From NCBI GenBank assembly GCA_016192135.1, contig JACPUR010000017.1, forward strand, positions 62,001 through 126,000: a DNA stretch of 64,000 bases, read 5' to 3'. Source of the DNA: Candidatus Tectomicrobia bacterium (GTDB lineage Bacteria > UBA8248). The position numbers were made by a program, and so were the translations under genes. Positions 1-10,500 of this stretch are shown here, in pieces; position 1 is the stretch's first letter, and every line of letters starts with the position of its first letter. The notes beneath the pieces were generated by a model. The model did not search any database. It worked only from the letters and a program-made list of their open reading frames with translations, and was not told the origin of the DNA.

Positions 1-305
1 GCCGCTCGGCGGCCTCCGAGCAGCATCTGTCGATGGTGGCCCTGCGGGCGGTGGAGCTTCGCGTGCCCATCGTGCGCGCGGCCAACACCGGCGTCAGCGC
101 CTTCATCGACGCGCGGGGGCACATCCGGGAGAGGAGCCCCCTGTTCGCCCCCTGGCGCAAGTCCAGCCTCATCGCGCCGCGCAAGGGGCCCCCGCCCCTC
201 TACGCGCGGACGGGCGACGTCTTCGCCTTCGCCTGCGCAGCCGTGGCGCTCGCCGCCGTCCTGGCGGTCACGGCCCGCGGCCGGCGGCGGGTGTGGTATC
301 ATTGA
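1..305 (+). CDS. lnt: Apolipoprotein N-acyltransferase, C-terminal fragment
   Basis: Only the last ~101 codons are present; the gene enters from the left edge. Lnt transfers the third acyl chain to the N-terminal cysteine of lipoproteins in the inner membrane. The visible part matches the end of the nitrilase-type domain: [18 protein letters not shown], then [13 protein letters not shown], followed by one hydrophobic C-terminal segment ([15 protein letters not shown]) and a basic tail. The catalytic Glu, Lys and Cys lie mostly outside the window and cannot be checked. Its product prepares lipoproteins for the LolCD exporter encoded about 2.7 kb downstream. The family call is firm for a fragment of this length. 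Confidence 0.85.
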   Translation, partial: RSAASEQHLSMVALRAVELRVPIVRAANTGVSAFIDARGHIRERSPLFAPWRKSSLIAPRKGPPPLYARTGDVFAFACAAVALAAVLAVTARGRRRVWYH

Positions 306-373
306 GCGGGTCCGCCCCGCCGGCCCCCCGGCCCCCCGGCCTGGAAAAAGACCGGGAAAAAAGAGAGGAAGGA

Positions 374-1496
374 ATGGAAGAACTCATCCGAAAGAGCCAG
401 AAGCTGTGCGACCGCCTCCAGGCCCTCCGGGGGCGTCTTTGACCTCGACCGCCTCGAGGCCGAGCGCGCCAGACTGGACAATCTCGCCGGGTCGGCCGGC
501 TTCTGGAACGACGCCGAGGCCGCCCAGAACGCCCTGAGGCGCCGCTCCTCCCTGACGCGCACCATCGACGCCTGGAACGCCCTCCACAAGAAGGCGAAGG
601 ATCAGGCCGAGCTCCTCCAGCTCCTCCAGATGGAGGAGCAGCCCGACGGCGGCCTCGAGGCCGAGGTCGCCAAGGCGCTCGACGAGGCGGCCGCGGAGAC
701 CGAACGGCTCGAGTTCCGCCTCGTGATGGACTCCGAGGAGGACGCCAAGAACGCCATCGTCTCGGTGAACGCCGGGGCGGGGGGCGTCGAGAGCCAGGAC
801 TGGGCGGAGATGCTCCAGCGCATGTACATGCGCTGGGCCGAGAAGCGGGAGTTCGGGGCGCGGCTCATCTCCATCCTGGCGGGGGAGGAGGCGGGCATCA
901 AGAACGCCACCTTCATCGTCGAGGGCGAGTACGCCTACGGCTACCTCCGCGCGGAGGTGGGGGTGCACCGCCTGGTCCGCATCTCGCCCTTCGACGCGAG
1001 CGCCCGGCGGCACACCTCGTTCGCCTCGGTGGACGTCACCCCCGAGGTGGACGACGACGTGGAGATCGAGATCAACGAGAGCGATCTCAGGGTGGACGTC
1101 TACCGCAGCTCCGGCGCGGGCGGCCAGCACGTGAACACCACGGACTCCGCCGTGCGCATCACCCACCTGCCGACGAACATCGTGGTCACGTGCCAGAACG
1201 AGCGGAGCCAGCACAAGAACCGCGCCACCGCCATGAAGCTCCTCCGCGCCCAGCTCCACGAGGCGGAGCGGCGCAAGCGCGAGGAAGAGAAGGAGGCGCA
1301 GCACGCGCTCAAGAAGACCATCGCCTTCGGCAGCCAGATACGCTCCTACGTCCTCCACCCCTACCAGATGGTGAAGGACCACCGGACGGACGTGGAAACC
1401 TCCAACGTGACCGCCGTCCTGGACGGCGGGATCGATCCGTTCATCGACGCCTACCTGCTCTCCCTCCTCGAGGCCAGGGCCGAGGCGCGGAAATAG
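374..1496 (+). CDS. prfB: Peptide chain release factor 2, with programmed +1 frameshift
   Basis: RF2 recognises UGA and UAA stop codons. The frame opens at ATG 374 behind AGAGAGGAAGGA and runs 22 codons to CTT TGA (437-442). Shifting +1 at CTT continues in the second frame (CTT, then GAC at 441) as [17 protein letters not shown], which aligns with the known RF2 joint (RGYLDYD in E. coli). An internal Shine-Dalgarno-like GGGGG lies three bases before CTT. Downstream are the RF2 anticodon motif SPF (in [13 protein letters not shown]) and the peptidyl-hydrolysis motif GGQ ([14 protein letters not shown]). Stop TAG at 1494. The shift is the classic autoregulation of RF2 by UGA readthrough. It should not be annotated as a broken gene. 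Confidence 0.96.
437..443 (+). promoter_or_regulatory. Programmed +1 ribosomal frameshift site of prfB
   Basis: The slippery CTT followed by in-frame TGA and C (CTTTGAC) is the canonical RF2 recoding signal. The purine-rich GGGGG at 429-433 acts as the stimulatory anti-SD contact. When RF2 is scarce, UGA is decoded slowly and the ribosome slips to the +1 frame. The protein frames on the two sides join as expected for RF2 homologues. Confidence 0.95.
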
Positions 1497-1510
1497 CCGG
1501 AAAGGAACCG

Positions 1511-3055
1511 ATGGCAGGCCCCTCACCCGACCAGGAGCCCAAGGACTCCTCCGCGGACCCCGCCGAGGAGAACGCCCTCGTCGCCCAGCGCCGGCGCAAG
1601 CTGGAAGCCCTCCGGGCGGCGGGGGAGAACCCCTTCCCCAACCGCTTCCGCACCACCCACCGCATCGGGGACATCGTCGAGGCCTACGGCCCGCTCGGCG
1701 AAGCGGCGCTCGCCCCGGCGAAGGAGGGGCGCTTCGCCGTCGCGGGCCGCCTCATGGGCAAGCGCCTGCAGGGGAAGGTCGTCTTCATGGACCTGCGCGA
1801 CGGTTCGGGCCGCATCCAGCTCTTCCTCCGCCAGAACGACCTGGGCGAGGAGTCCTTCGCCCGCGCCAAGGAGCTGGACGTGGGAGACATCGTGGGAGCC
1901 GAGGGAGGCGTTTTCCGCACCAAGACGGGGGAGCTCTCCATCTGGGTGCGCGCCTTCTCGCTCCTCACGAAGAGCCTCAGGCCCCTGCCCGAGAAGTGGC
2001 ACGGCCTCCAGAACGTCGAGACGCGCTACCGCCAGCGCTATGTGGACCTGATCGCCAACCCCGAGGTGGCGGATATCTTCCGCGCCCGCACCCGGCTCGT
2101 GCAGCTCATCCGCCGCTTCCTGGACGAGCGGGGCTTCCTCGAGGTGGAGACCCCGATGATGCAGCCCCTGGCCGGGGGGGCGGCGGCCCGGCCCTTCGAG
2201 ACCTACCACAACACCCTGGACATGCCGCTCTACCTGCGGGTGGCGCCCGAGCTCTACCTCAAGCGCCTGGTGGTGGGGGGGCTGGACCGGGTGTACGAGA
2301 TCAACCGCAACTTCCGGAACGAGGGCATCTCCACCCAGCACAACCCCGAGTTCACCATGCTCGAGTTCTACATGGCCTACGCCGACTACAACGACCTGAT
2401 GGACCTGACGGAGGAGATGTTCGGCTTCCTGGCGGGGGAGCTCCTCCAGGGCGCGGCGGCCCGGTGGGGGGAGGAGGAGATTCCCCTGGCCCCGCCCTGG
2501 CCCCGGCTCAAGTGGCGCGACGCCATCGTGGAGGTGGGCGGAGCGCCGCGCGAGGCGCTCGCCGGGCGGGAGGCGGCCCTCGCCTTCGCCAAGCGCGCGG
2601 CCGGGCCCGGCCAGGCCGTGGACGAGGGCCTGAGCCACGTCAAGCTGCTGGAGCTCCTCTTCGAGGAGACGGTGGAGCCCAAGCTCCGGCGGCCCACCTT
2701 CATCTACGACTTCCCGCGGGAGCTCTCGCCGCTCGCCAAGAGCCGGGAGGACGACCCGGAGACGGTGGAGCGCTTCGAGCTGATCATCGCGGGGCGCGAG
2801 ATCGCCAACGCCTACACCGAGCTGAACGACCCGGACGACCAGCGCGAGCGCTTCGAGCGGCAGGCCGCGGCCAAGGCGGCCGGGGACCTCGAGGCCCACC
2901 TGGTGGATCACGACTACCTGCGGGCGCTCGAGTACGGGCTCCCGCCAGCGGCGGGCGAGGGGATCGGCATCGACCGGCTCGCCATGCTGTTCACGAACTC
3001 GGCCTCCATCCGCGACGTCATCCTCTTCCCGCTCCTCCGCCGCCTCCAGGAGTAG
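1511..3055 (+). CDS. lysS: Lysine--tRNA ligase (class II LysRS)
   Basis: Charges tRNA-Lys in the cytoplasm. The 514-residue product begins at ATG 1511, fifteen bases after the prfB stop, behind GGAAAGGA; the open frame upstream only overlaps prfB. The N-terminal OB-fold anticodon-binding domain (about residues 60-165, with [17 protein letters not shown]) is followed by the class II core. Visible core motifs are [15 protein letters not shown] (motif 1 side), [19 protein letters not shown] (motif 2, near residue 266) and [11 protein letters not shown] (motif 3, near residue 484). Length is normal for bacterial LysRS. It sits in a prfB-lysS-lolC-lolD string with gaps of a few bases. Confidence 0.97.
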   Translation: MAGPSPDQEPKDSSADPAEENALVAQRRRKLEALRAAGENPFPNRFRTTHRIGDIVEAYGPLGEAALAPAKEGRFAVAGRLMGKRLQGKVVFMDLRDGSGRIQLFLRQNDLGEESFARAKELDVGDIVGAEGGVFRTKTGELSIWVRAFSLLTKSLRPLPEKWHGLQNVETRYRQRYVDLIANPEVADIFRARTRLVQLIRRFLDERGFLEVETPMMQPLAGGAAARPFETYHNTLDMPLYLRVAPELYLKRLVVGGLDRVYEINRNFRNEGISTQHNPEFTMLEFYMAYADYNDLMDLTEEMFGFLAGELLQGAAARWGEEEIPLAPPWPRLKWRDAIVEVGGAPREALAGREAALAFAKRAAGPGQAVDEGLSHVKLLELLFEETVEPKLRRPTFIYDFPRELSPLAKSREDDPETVERFELIIAGREIANAYTELNDPDDQRERFERQAAAKAAGDLEAHLVDHDYLRALEYGLPPAAGEGIGIDRLAMLFTNSASIRDVILFPLLRRLQE

Positions 3056-3058
3056 CGC

Positions 3059-4342
3059 ATGCCGTTCCGCACCGAGCTCTACATCGGCCTGCGCCACCTG
3101 ATGTCGCGCCGCAGGCGGGGCTTCGTCTCCCTGACCACCTGGATCTCCATCCTGGGGATCGCCCTGGGGGTCGCCACGCTCATCGTGGTGATCGGGGTGA
3201 TGTCCGGCTTCGAGCGCGAGCTGCGGGACCGCATCCTGGGGACGCAGAGCCACATCGTGGTGGTGGAGCCGGGCGGGCAGTCGATGGAGGCCTGGCGCGC
3301 CGTGCTGACCCAGGTGCGGGAGGCGCCCGGCGTGGAGGCGGCCAGCCCCTTCGTGCTCGGGCAGGCGCTCCTCTCCTCGCACGGGCGGGTGGTGGGGAGC
3401 CTGGTGCGCGGCATCGACCCCGCGCGCGAGTTCGAGGTGACGGACATCCGCGGCTACGTGAAGCCCGAGGCCATGCAGAGGCTCGCCAAGGAGAGCGGGG
3501 CCGGGGCGGGGGGCCGCGCGGGGAGCCCTCCCCAGGTGCTGCTGGGGGCCGAGCTGGCCGCGAACCTCCAGGTGGCGGCGGGGGACGAGGTGACCCTCGT
3601 CTCTCCCACGGGGGTGGTGACGCCGATGGGGGTGCTGCCGCGCTCCCGCACCTTCCGGGTGGCCGGGGTCTTCCGCAGCGGCTTCTACCAGTTCGACGCG
3701 GGGCTGGCCTTCGTCTCCTTGCGCGAGGCCCAGAACTTCTTCAGCCAGGGCACGGGCGTGACGGGAATCCACGCCCGCGTGCGCGACATCTTCGCGGCCG
3801 AGCGCATCGCCCGGCAGCTCCAGTCGAAGCTGTCTCCCCGCTACTGGGTGCGCTCCTGGCAGCAGATGAACCGCAACCTCTTCTCCGCCCTCAAGACCGA
3901 GAAGACCACGATGACCATCCTGCTCCTCCTGGTGATCGTGGTGGCGGCCTTCAACATCGTGGGCTCGCTCGTGATGGTGGTGATGGAGAAGGGGAGGGAG
4001 ATCGCCATCCTGAAGTCGATGGGGGCGACGCGCGGGGGCATCCTCCGCATTTTTTTCTTGCAGGGAGCCTTTATCGGCATCGGAGGCGCGGCCCTAGGGA
4101 CATCCGGGGGATTGGTCCTCGGGTGGAACCTGCATTACGTGGAGGATTTTCTGGAAAAAATTTTCGGCCTGGACATCCTCCCCCCCAGCATTTACCATAT
4201 CGACAAGCTGCCCATTCACATGACCGCCCAGGACGTTTCCCTGACCGCCATCGCCGCCGTGCTCATCTGCCTGGCGGCCACGCTCTACCCGGCGTGGCGG
4301 GCCTCGCGCGTCGATCCGGTGGAAGTGCTCCGGTATGGCTGA
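3059..4342 (+). CDS. lolC: Lipoprotein-releasing ABC transporter permease (LolC/LolE family)
   Basis: Inner-membrane subunit of the Lol exporter, which extracts acylated lipoproteins from the inner membrane for delivery to the outer membrane. The 427-residue protein starts at ATG 3059, three bases after lysS. It shows the MacB/FtsX-type layout: an N-terminal TM segment (SLTTWISILGIALGVATLIVV region), a large periplasmic domain (~50-270) and three C-terminal TM segments after the cytoplasmic helix (KTTMTILLLLVIVVAAFNIV, FLQGAFIGIGGAAL, LTAIAAVLICLAATLYP). It ends with [17 protein letters not shown], a typical family terminus. One permease gene is present, so the complex may be a homodimer as in many non-gamma lineages. 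The gene overlaps lolD by 8 bases. Confidence 0.93.
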   Translation: MPFRTELYIGLRHLMSRRRRGFVSLTTWISILGIALGVATLIVVIGVMSGFERELRDRILGTQSHIVVVEPGGQSMEAWRAVLTQVREAPGVEAASPFVLGQALLSSHGRVVGSLVRGIDPAREFEVTDIRGYVKPEAMQRLAKESGAGAGGRAGSPPQVLLGAELAANLQVAAGDEVTLVSPTGVVTPMGVLPRSRTFRVAGVFRSGFYQFDAGLAFVSLREAQNFFSQGTGVTGIHARVRDIFAAERIARQLQSKLSPRYWVRSWQQMNRNLFSALKTEKTTMTILLLLVIVVAAFNIVGSLVMVVMEKGREIAILKSMGATRGGILRIFFLQGAFIGIGGAALGTSGGLVLGWNLHYVEDFLEKIFGLDILPPSIYHIDKLPIHMTAQDVSLTAIAAVLICLAATLYPAWRASRVDPVEVLRYG

Positions 4343-5051
4343 GCGGGCGGGGGGAGAGCGGCCCGGCGCGGGTGAGGTCCTGGTTTCGGCCCGCGGGCTG
4401 GAGAAAATCTACCGTCTGGGCGGCGGCGAGGTGCACGCCCTGCGCGGGGTGGATCTGGATATCCGGACCGGCGAGATGGTGGCCCTGATGGGAGCTTCCG
4501 GGGTGGGGAAGAGTACCCTCCTGCATGTGCTGGGGGCGTTGGACCGCCCCACCTCCGGGGATGTGTTTTTGAATGGGGAGCGGTTATTTCAGAGGTCCGA
4601 CACCGAATTGGCCCGGTTCCGGAATCGCTTCCTGGGATTCGTGTTTCAGTTTCATCACCTTCTGCCCGAGTTTTCTGCCCTGGAAAATGTTATGATACCA
4701 GGGCTGCTGGGGGGAGAGCCCCGGCCGGTGGTGGAGGGCAGAGCCCGGAAGCTGATCGAGCAGGTGGGGCTGGGCAAGCGGTGGAAGCACCGCCCGGCCG
4801 AGCTCTCCGGGGGCGAGCAGCAGAGAGTGGCCCTGGCCCGGGCCTTGTTGAACCGGCCGGCGCTGGTCCTGGCGGACGAGCCGACCGGCAACTTGGACTC
4901 CTCGACGGCGGAAGCGGTTTTCGGGCTTCTCCGGGAGTTTAATCAGATGAGCCGGCAGACGTTCCTGGTAGCCACGCACAACAACTCCCTCGCGGAGCGA
5001 ATGGACCGCGTTGTGATCATGGCGGATGGAAAGATCGCTGCCGTGCGGTAA
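4335..5051 (+). CDS. lolD: Lipoprotein-releasing ABC transporter ATP-binding protein
   Basis: ATPase of the Lol exporter. The 238-residue protein has Walker [10 protein letters not shown] (near residue 54), Q-loop [15 protein letters not shown], signature [15 protein letters not shown] (near 156), Walker [13 protein letters not shown] and an H-loop histidine in VATHN. It begins at ATG 4335 inside the end of lolC, so the two are translationally coupled. The stretch 4030-5050 reads visibly less G+C-rich than its neighbours (TTTTTTC, GTTATTTC and similar runs), although the protein itself is a standard LolD. Confidence 0.95.
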   Translation: MAERAGGERPGAGEVLVSARGLEKIYRLGGGEVHALRGVDLDIRTGEMVALMGASGVGKSTLLHVLGALDRPTSGDVFLNGERLFQRSDTELARFRNRFLGFVFQFHHLLPEFSALENVMIPGLLGGEPRPVVEGRARKLIEQVGLGKRWKHRPAELSGGEQQRVALARALLNRPALVLADEPTGNLDSSTAEAVFGLLREFNQMSRQTFLVATHNNSLAERMDRVVIMADGKIAAVR

Positions 5052-5073
5052 TTGCCGCGTAAGGAGGTTCTGA

Positions 5074-7521
5074 ATGTTCAAGCGATTTACCGAGCGCGCG
5101 CGAAAGGTCATCATCCTGGCGAGGGAAGAAGCGGAGCATTACCGCCACGAGTACCTGGGGACGGAGCACATCCTCCTCGGCGTGCTGAAGGACGGCGGCG
5201 GCATTGCGATCGCGGTCCTGCAGAAGCTCGGGGTCGACCCGAAGCAGCTGCGCCTGGAGCTGGAGCGCAACCTTCCGAAGAGCCTGAGCGGGCCCGTCGA
5301 GGGGGACATCCCCTTCACGCCCAAGGCGAAGAAGGTGCTCGAGTACGCGGTCGAAGAGGCCCGCCTCATGGGCCACAACTATATCGGCACCGAGCACCTG
5401 CTGCTGGGCATCGTCCGCGAGAAGGACGGCCTGGCCGCGAAGATCCTCGCGAGCTTCGGCATCAAGCTGCAGCAGACGCGCGAGCAGACCATCAACCTGC
5501 TGCGCGAGCCCGTGGCCACCCGCGCGAGAGAGAAGAGCAAGACTCCCGCCCTCGACGAGTTCGGGCGCGACCTCACCGAGCTGGCCGAGGAGAGCAAGCT
5601 CGATCCCGTCATCGGGCGCGAGAAGGAGATCGAGCGGGTGGTGCAGATCCTCGCCCGGCGGACGAAGAACAACCCCGTCCTCATCGGGGAGCCCGGCGTG
5701 GGCAAGACGGCCATCGTCGAAGGCCTGGCCCAGATGATCATCTCCAAGGAGGTCCCGCAGATCCTCTACAACAAGCGGGTCGTCCAGCTCGACCTCGGCG
5801 CCCTCGTCGCGGGCACCAAGTACCGCGGCCAGTTCGAGGCGCGCCTCAAGGCCATCATGAAGGAGATCACCCAGAGCCAGGACGTGATCATCTTCATCGA
5901 CGAGCTCCACACCCTGGTCGGCGCGGGCGCGGCGGAGGGCTCCATCGACGCCTCCAACATGCTCAAGCCGGCCCTCAGCCGGGGCGAGATCCAGTGCATC
6001 GGCGCCACCACCCTGGACGAGTACCGGCGATACATCGAGAAGAACGGCGCCCTCGAGCGCCGCTTCCAGACGGTGATGGTCGACCCGCCCTCGATCGACG
6101 ACGCCATCAGCATCCTCAAGGGGCTCAAGGACAAGTACGAGCGCCACCACAGGGCCCGCATCGTGGACGAGGCCATCGTGGCCGCGGTGCGCCTGTCCAC
6201 GCAGTACGTGTCCGACCGCTTCCTGCCCGACAAGGCCATCGACGTCATCGACGAGGCGTGCAGCAAGGTGCGGCTGGAGAAGGAAACTTTCCCGCGGAAC
6301 ATCCGGGACCTCCAGCGCCAGATCGAGGAAACCGTGCGCCTCAAGAAGGACATGATCGAGAAGCAGGACTTCGAGCGCGCGGTCGAACTGCGTGACCAGG
6401 AGGAGCAGGACCGCGGCAAGCTCGACGAGATGAAGGCCGAGTGGGAGGCCGGGCAGACCGACGACGAGCCGAACGTGACGGAAGATGACGTGGCCTACGT
6501 CGTCAGCCGCATGACGGGCATCCCCCTCCAGCGCATCGAGGAGATCGAGAACGCCCGGCTCCTGCGGATGGAGGAGGAGCTCAACGCCCGCGTCGTGGGG
6601 CAGGAGGAGGCCACGCGGCTCCTCACCAAGGCCGTCCGGCGCGCGCGGGCCGGCCTCAAGAGCCCCCGCCGGCCCATCGGCAGCTTCCTCTTCCTCGGCC
6701 CAACGGGCGTGGGCAAGACGGAGATGGCGCGGGTGCTCGCCGAGTTCATGTTCGGCGACTCGAGCTCCCTCATCCGGATCGACATGAGCGAATACATGGA
6801 GCGCTTCAACGTCTCGCGGCTCACCGGCGCCCCTCCGGGCTACGTGGGCTACGAGGAGGGCGGCCAGCTCACGGAGCGCGTGCGCCGGAAGCCCTACTCC
6901 GTCGTGCTCCTGGACGAGATCGAGAAGGCGCACCCGGACGTCTACCACATCCTGCTCCAGGTGATGGACGACGGCCTGCTGACCGACAGCTACGGGCGCC
7001 ACGTGGACTTCAAGAACACCATCGTCATCATGACCTCGAACCTGGCCGCCCGCTCGATCGAGAAGGGCTCCCCGCTGGGCTTCCAGATGGCGGACGAGAG
7101 CGGCAAGTTCGAGACCAAGATGAAGGACAGCATTCGCGACGAGTTGAAGCGGACGTTCAACCCGGAGTTCCTCAACCGGATCGACGAGGTGGTGATTTTC
7201 CGTCCGCTGTCGAGCGAGGACATCCAGAAGATCGTGGACATCGAGATCGGCAAGCTCAACAAGACCCTCGCGCAGAAGGGCCTCACCCTCGAGCTCGCGC
7301 CCGAGGCGCGGATTTGGCTGGCGAAGCAGGGCTACGACCCCACCTACGGGGCGCGGCCGCTGCGGCGCACCATCCAGCGCCACATCGAGGATGTCCTGAG
7401 CGAGGAGGTCCTCCACGGCAAGTTCCACGATGGCGGAGTCATCATCGTCAAGCTGGCCGGTGACGAGCTGGTGTTCGAGGCGAAGGAAGATTCCCAGGTT
7501 CTCAGCGTCCAGGACGCCTGA
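5074..7521 (+). CDS. clpC: ATP-dependent Clp protease ATP-binding subunit ClpC
   Basis: AAA+ unfoldase that feeds substrates to ClpP. The 815-residue protein starts at ATG 5074 behind a perfect AAGGAGG. It has the double Clp_N repeat (residues 1-145; [25 protein letters not shown]), AAA1 with GEPGVGKT (~206) and VIIFIDELH (~271), a UVR-like coiled middle region ([13 protein letters not shown]) typical of ClpC rather than ClpA or ClpB, and AAA2 with GPTGVGKT (~543). The ClpP-contact loop is not pinned down here. Its position between lolD and bamA is unusual for a protein-quality-control gene. No clpP or mcsAB is in the window. Confidence 0.95.
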   Translation: MFKRFTERARKVIILAREEAEHYRHEYLGTEHILLGVLKDGGGIAIAVLQKLGVDPKQLRLELERNLPKSLSGPVEGDIPFTPKAKKVLEYAVEEARLMGHNYIGTEHLLLGIVREKDGLAAKILASFGIKLQQTREQTINLLREPVATRAREKSKTPALDEFGRDLTELAEESKLDPVIGREKEIERVVQILARRTKNNPVLIGEPGVGKTAIVEGLAQMIISKEVPQILYNKRVVQLDLGALVAGTKYRGQFEARLKAIMKEITQSQDVIIFIDELHTLVGAGAAEGSIDASNMLKPALSRGEIQCIGATTLDEYRRYIEKNGALERRFQTVMVDPPSIDDAISILKGLKDKYERHHRARIVDEAIVAAVRLSTQYVSDRFLPDKAIDVIDEACSKVRLEKETFPRNIRDLQRQIEETVRLKKDMIEKQDFERAVELRDQEEQDRGKLDEMKAEWEAGQTDDEPNVTEDDVAYVVSRMTGIPLQRIEEIENARLLRMEEELNARVVGQEEATRLLTKAVRRARAGLKSPRRPIGSFLFLGPTGVGKTEMARVLAEFMFGDSSSLIRIDMSEYMERFNVSRLTGAPPGYVGYEEGGQLTERVRRKPYSVVLLDEIEKAHPDVYHILLQVMDDGLLTDSYGRHVDFKNTIVIMTSNLAARSIEKGSPLGFQMADESGKFETKMKDSIRDELKRTFNPEFLNRIDEVVIFRPLSSEDIQKIVDIEIGKLNKTLAQKGLTLELAPEARIWLAKQGYDPTYGARPLRRTIQRHIEDVLSEEVLHGKFHDGGVIIVKLAGDELVFEAKEDSQVLSVQDA

Positions 7522-7570
7522 GCCATAGCGGAATAGCTGACCGCTCGCAGTCCCTCAGGGGGAGTTTTTG

Positions 7571-9886
7571 ATGCGCCGTGCGGCGAGGGTGGTGGCTTGC
7601 GCCGTCACCGCCTTGGCTTTCACCCTCATCGCATCCGCCGCCTTCGCCCAGGCGCCTCCCCCCGCCATCACGTTGAAGTCCATCGAGGTGCAGGGCAACC
7701 GCCGGGTGGACCGCTCGACGGTGCTCTTCTACCTCAAGCTCGCCGAGGGGAAGGCCTACACGAACGTCGAGCTCGTGGAGCGCATCCGCGAGGACGTGCG
7801 GACGGTCTACGGGCTCGGCTTCTTCCGCGACGTGCGGGTGGACGTCGAGTCCTTCGAGGGCGGCCTGCGGGTCGTCTTCCATGTGGTGGAGAAGCCCACC
7901 GTCTCATCCATCGAGATCCAGGGCAACTTCAACGTCGAGAGCGACAAAATCCGCGAGCGGATCACGGTCAAGCCGCAGACCATCGTCAACGAGGCGACGG
8001 TCAAGGAGTCGGTCCGCAACCTCCACAAGCTCTACCAGGAGCAGGGCTACTACTTCGCCCGGGTCGAGGCGGTCCTGAAGGAGACGCCGCAGAACGCCGT
8101 GGCCCTCACCTTCCTCATCGACGAAGGCGAGAGCGTCCGCATCGAGACCATCGGCTTCCGGGGCAACGAGAGCGTCTCCCGAAGGGATGTCCTCTCCGTC
8201 ATCGAGACGAGCGAGTGGGGCATCTTCTCCTTCCTCACCGGCTCCGGCATCTTCAGGGAGGACGAGCTCCAGAAGGATCTGGTGCGCATACGGGTCCTCT
8301 ACGAGAGCCGCGGGTTCCTGAACGTTCAGGTCGGCCAGCCGCTCATCCGCGAGGACCGCGAGCGCGGCTGGATCAACATCACCATCCCCATCAGCGAAGG
8401 CTTCATCTACCGGGTGGGGCAGATCGAGCTGAGGGGAGGGGAGGATGTCGTCCCCCCCGAGGACCTCCGCGGCAAGATGGCCCTCTTCCCGGGAGAGGTA
8501 TTCAACCGGACGCTCCTCCAGCGCGACATCCAGCGCATCACCGCCACCTTCGCGGAGCGCGGCTACGCCTTCGCCGACGTTCGCCCGGCGACCAAGATCA
8601 ACGAGGAGAAGAAGACCGCCGACGTGGTCCTGGACATCAGCAAGGGCCAGCGGGTCTTCATCGGCCGGATCGATCTCAAGGGGAACACCCGGACCCGGGA
8701 GAACGTCATTCGCCGGGAGGTCCGCATCACCGAGGGCTCGCTCTACGACGCCACCGGCCTCGCCAAGACCCGGACCCGCCTGCAGCGCACGGGATACTTC
8801 GAGGAGATCAAGATCCAGGAGAAGCGCCGGCCGGGCAGCGACGAGATCCTCGATATCGAGATCGAGGTCAAGGAGAAGCCCACCGGCGTCGTGGCCCTCG
8901 GCATGGGCTACAACAGCCAGGAGGCCGGCCTCCTGACCGCCCAGATCCGCGAGGACAACCTCTTCGGGAAGGGCTGGGTGGCGAGCCTCTCCGGCCGGCT
9001 CTCCTCCGTCCGGAGGGACGTGGTCGCATCGTTCGTGGAGCCGGACTTCCGGGACCTGGGCTTCTCCCTCGGCGGAGACCTTTTCCTCGGCACCGAGGAG
9101 TTCGACACCTTCGACAGCCGCCGGGAGGGCGGCCGGGTGCGGGTGGGCAAGGAGCTCCAGGACTTCCTGCGCGTCTTCTTGACCTACGAGCTGGCCTCGT
9201 CGCGCCTCTCCAACGTGTCGGAGACCACGTCGCTCTTCATCCGCGAGCAGGCGGACGACGACATCATCGAGAGCATCCTGACGCCCTCGGTGGTGTACGA
9301 CAGCCGCAACCAGCGCTTCTTCCCCAGCGATGGCACCTTTTTCTCGTTCGGGCCGTCGCTGTTCGGCACCTTCCTGGGCGGGAACGTGGACATGTACTTC
9401 CTGGAGATGGACTTCCGCCAGTACCACAGCATCGGCGACCGCGTCCGCATCCGCCTGCTCAAGGACTTGATCGCTTCCTACCGGCTGAACCTGCGCTACG
9501 AGGACGCGCTCAGCGGCGACGAGGTCCCCGCTTTCCGCCGTCTCTTCGTGACCGGGTCCCACCAGCTGCGGGGTTTCCGGGCCAGGGACATCGGCCCCCG
9601 CGACGAAAACGGCGAGGTCATCGGAGGCCTGGCCGCCGGGCTGCTGTCGCTGGAGCTGGCGCACCCCTTCATCGGCCCCACCCAGCTCGCCGCTTTCATC
9701 GACGTCGGCAACGTCTGGGAGACCAGCGATGCCTTCGACCTGAGCGACCTTCGCTACGGCGCCGGGTTCGGCCTGCGTTTCATCACGCCTATCGGTCCCA
9801 TCCGAATCGATGTCGGCTTCAAGCTGGACAAGAAGTCGGGCGAGCGGCCGAGAGAGCTGCATTTTGGCGTCGGAGCCGCATTCTAG
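7571..9886 (+). CDS. bamA: Outer-membrane protein assembly factor BamA
   Basis: Central Omp85 subunit of the BAM complex, inserting beta-barrel proteins into the outer membrane. The 771-residue product has a signal peptide (MRRAARVVACAVTALAFTL, cleavage after SAAFA), five POTRA domains (about residues 30-385; for example ITLKSIEVQGNRRVDRST, GQRVFIGRIDLKGNTRTRE) and a C-terminal barrel. The barrel carries VTGSHQLRGFRARDIGP, which contains the conserved RGF of strand 6, and the protein ends in Phe (HFGVGAAF). ATG 7571 follows CAGGGGGAG; a TTG one codon earlier is less likely. It is first in the ompH-lpxD-fabZ-lpxA string, as in many Gram-negatives. Confidence 0.96.
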   Translation: MRRAARVVACAVTALAFTLIASAAFAQAPPPAITLKSIEVQGNRRVDRSTVLFYLKLAEGKAYTNVELVERIREDVRTVYGLGFFRDVRVDVESFEGGLRVVFHVVEKPTVSSIEIQGNFNVESDKIRERITVKPQTIVNEATVKESVRNLHKLYQEQGYYFARVEAVLKETPQNAVALTFLIDEGESVRIETIGFRGNESVSRRDVLSVIETSEWGIFSFLTGSGIFREDELQKDLVRIRVLYESRGFLNVQVGQPLIREDRERGWINITIPISEGFIYRVGQIELRGGEDVVPPEDLRGKMALFPGEVFNRTLLQRDIQRITATFAERGYAFADVRPATKINEEKKTADVVLDISKGQRVFIGRIDLKGNTRTRENVIRREVRITEGSLYDATGLAKTRTRLQRTGYFEEIKIQEKRRPGSDEILDIEIEVKEKPTGVVALGMGYNSQEAGLLTAQIREDNLFGKGWVASLSGRLSSVRRDVVASFVEPDFRDLGFSLGGDLFLGTEEFDTFDSRREGGRVRVGKELQDFLRVFLTYELASSRLSNVSETTSLFIREQADDDIIESILTPSVVYDSRNQRFFPSDGTFFSFGPSLFGTFLGGNVDMYFLEMDFRQYHSIGDRVRIRLLKDLIASYRLNLRYEDALSGDEVPAFRRLFVTGSHQLRGFRARDIGPRDENGEVIGGLAAGLLSLELAHPFIGPTQLAAFIDVGNVWETSDAFDLSDLRYGAGFGLRFITPIGPIRIDVGFKLDKKSGERPRELHFGVGAAF

Positions 9887-9922
9887 GCTGCGGTCCGCCG
9901 CCCTCCCTTGGAGGATGTCGCT

Positions 9923-10498
9923 GTGCAACAGGTATGTGTGGCAATCGCCGGGTGGCTGGTCTTCGGGGCGCTCCTGCTGGCGGGCGGCGCCACGGAAGCG
10001 GCGGCCGCCCGCATTGGAGTCGTGAACGTCCAGGGCGTGCTGTCGGGTTCCGTCGCCGGCAAGGAGGCCACCCAGGCCCTGGAGAAGGAGAAGGCCCGCC
10101 TGCAGGACGTCATCCGTGCCAAGAAGAACGAAGTCGACAAGCTCGCCAAGGAGGCGCAGACCCTGCAGATCGAGATCGAGCAGAAGGGCGCCATCTGGCG
10201 CGAGGAGGAGCGCAACCGGAAGACGGCGGACCTCCGCCGCCAGCAGCGGGATATTCTCCGCGAGCAGGACGAGCTGAAGCGCCTGGTGGAGGACAGCCAG
10301 CGCGATCTGGCGGAGCGCCAGCGCCAAGCCATCACCGGCATCATCAAGGAGTTGCGCGACGTCGTCCATCAGATCGGCCGCGACGACAAGTACGACCTGA
10401 TCCTGGACAGCACGGCGAGCGGCGTTCTCTTCGCCACCCCGCCGAGCAACATCACCGACAAGGTCATCCAGGTGTACGACAGCAAAAAGAAGAAGTAG
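9923..10498 (+). CDS. skp: OmpH/Skp-family periplasmic chaperone
   Basis: Skp/OmpH proteins hold unfolded outer-membrane proteins in the periplasm for BamA. GTG 9923 is chosen because GGAGG lies eight bases before it; a TTG at 9908 would overlap that site. The 191-residue product has a signal peptide (AIAGWLVFGALLLAGG... TEAAAA), then RIGVVNVQGVLSGSVAGKEA, a long charged coiled coil (about residues 45-145) and a short C-terminal body-domain strand region (DKYDLILDSTASGVLFATP). Gene position directly after bamA and before lpxD is the classic one. Confidence 0.9.
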   Translation: MQQVCVAIAGWLVFGALLLAGGATEAAAARIGVVNVQGVLSGSVAGKEATQALEKEKARLQDVIRAKKNEVDKLAKEAQTLQIEIEQKGAIWREEERNRKTADLRRQQRDILREQDELKRLVEDSQRDLAERQRQAITGIIKELRDVVHQIGRDDKYDLILDSTASGVLFATPPSNITDKVIQVYDSKKKK

Positions 10499-10500
10499 CC

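Noticed and set aside
440-442. TGA in prfB as a disabling mutation
   Set aside because: It is the conserved RF2 shift site with CTT before it and a stimulator upstream; the protein resumes exactly in the +1 frame.
1523-3772. Very long open frames on the opposite strand (over 700 codons) across lysS/lolC and similar ones over clpC, bamA and other genes
   Set aside because: They mirror the codon pattern of high-G+C genes, have low-complexity Arg/Gly/Ala/His-rich products without domains, and the sense genes are firmly identified.
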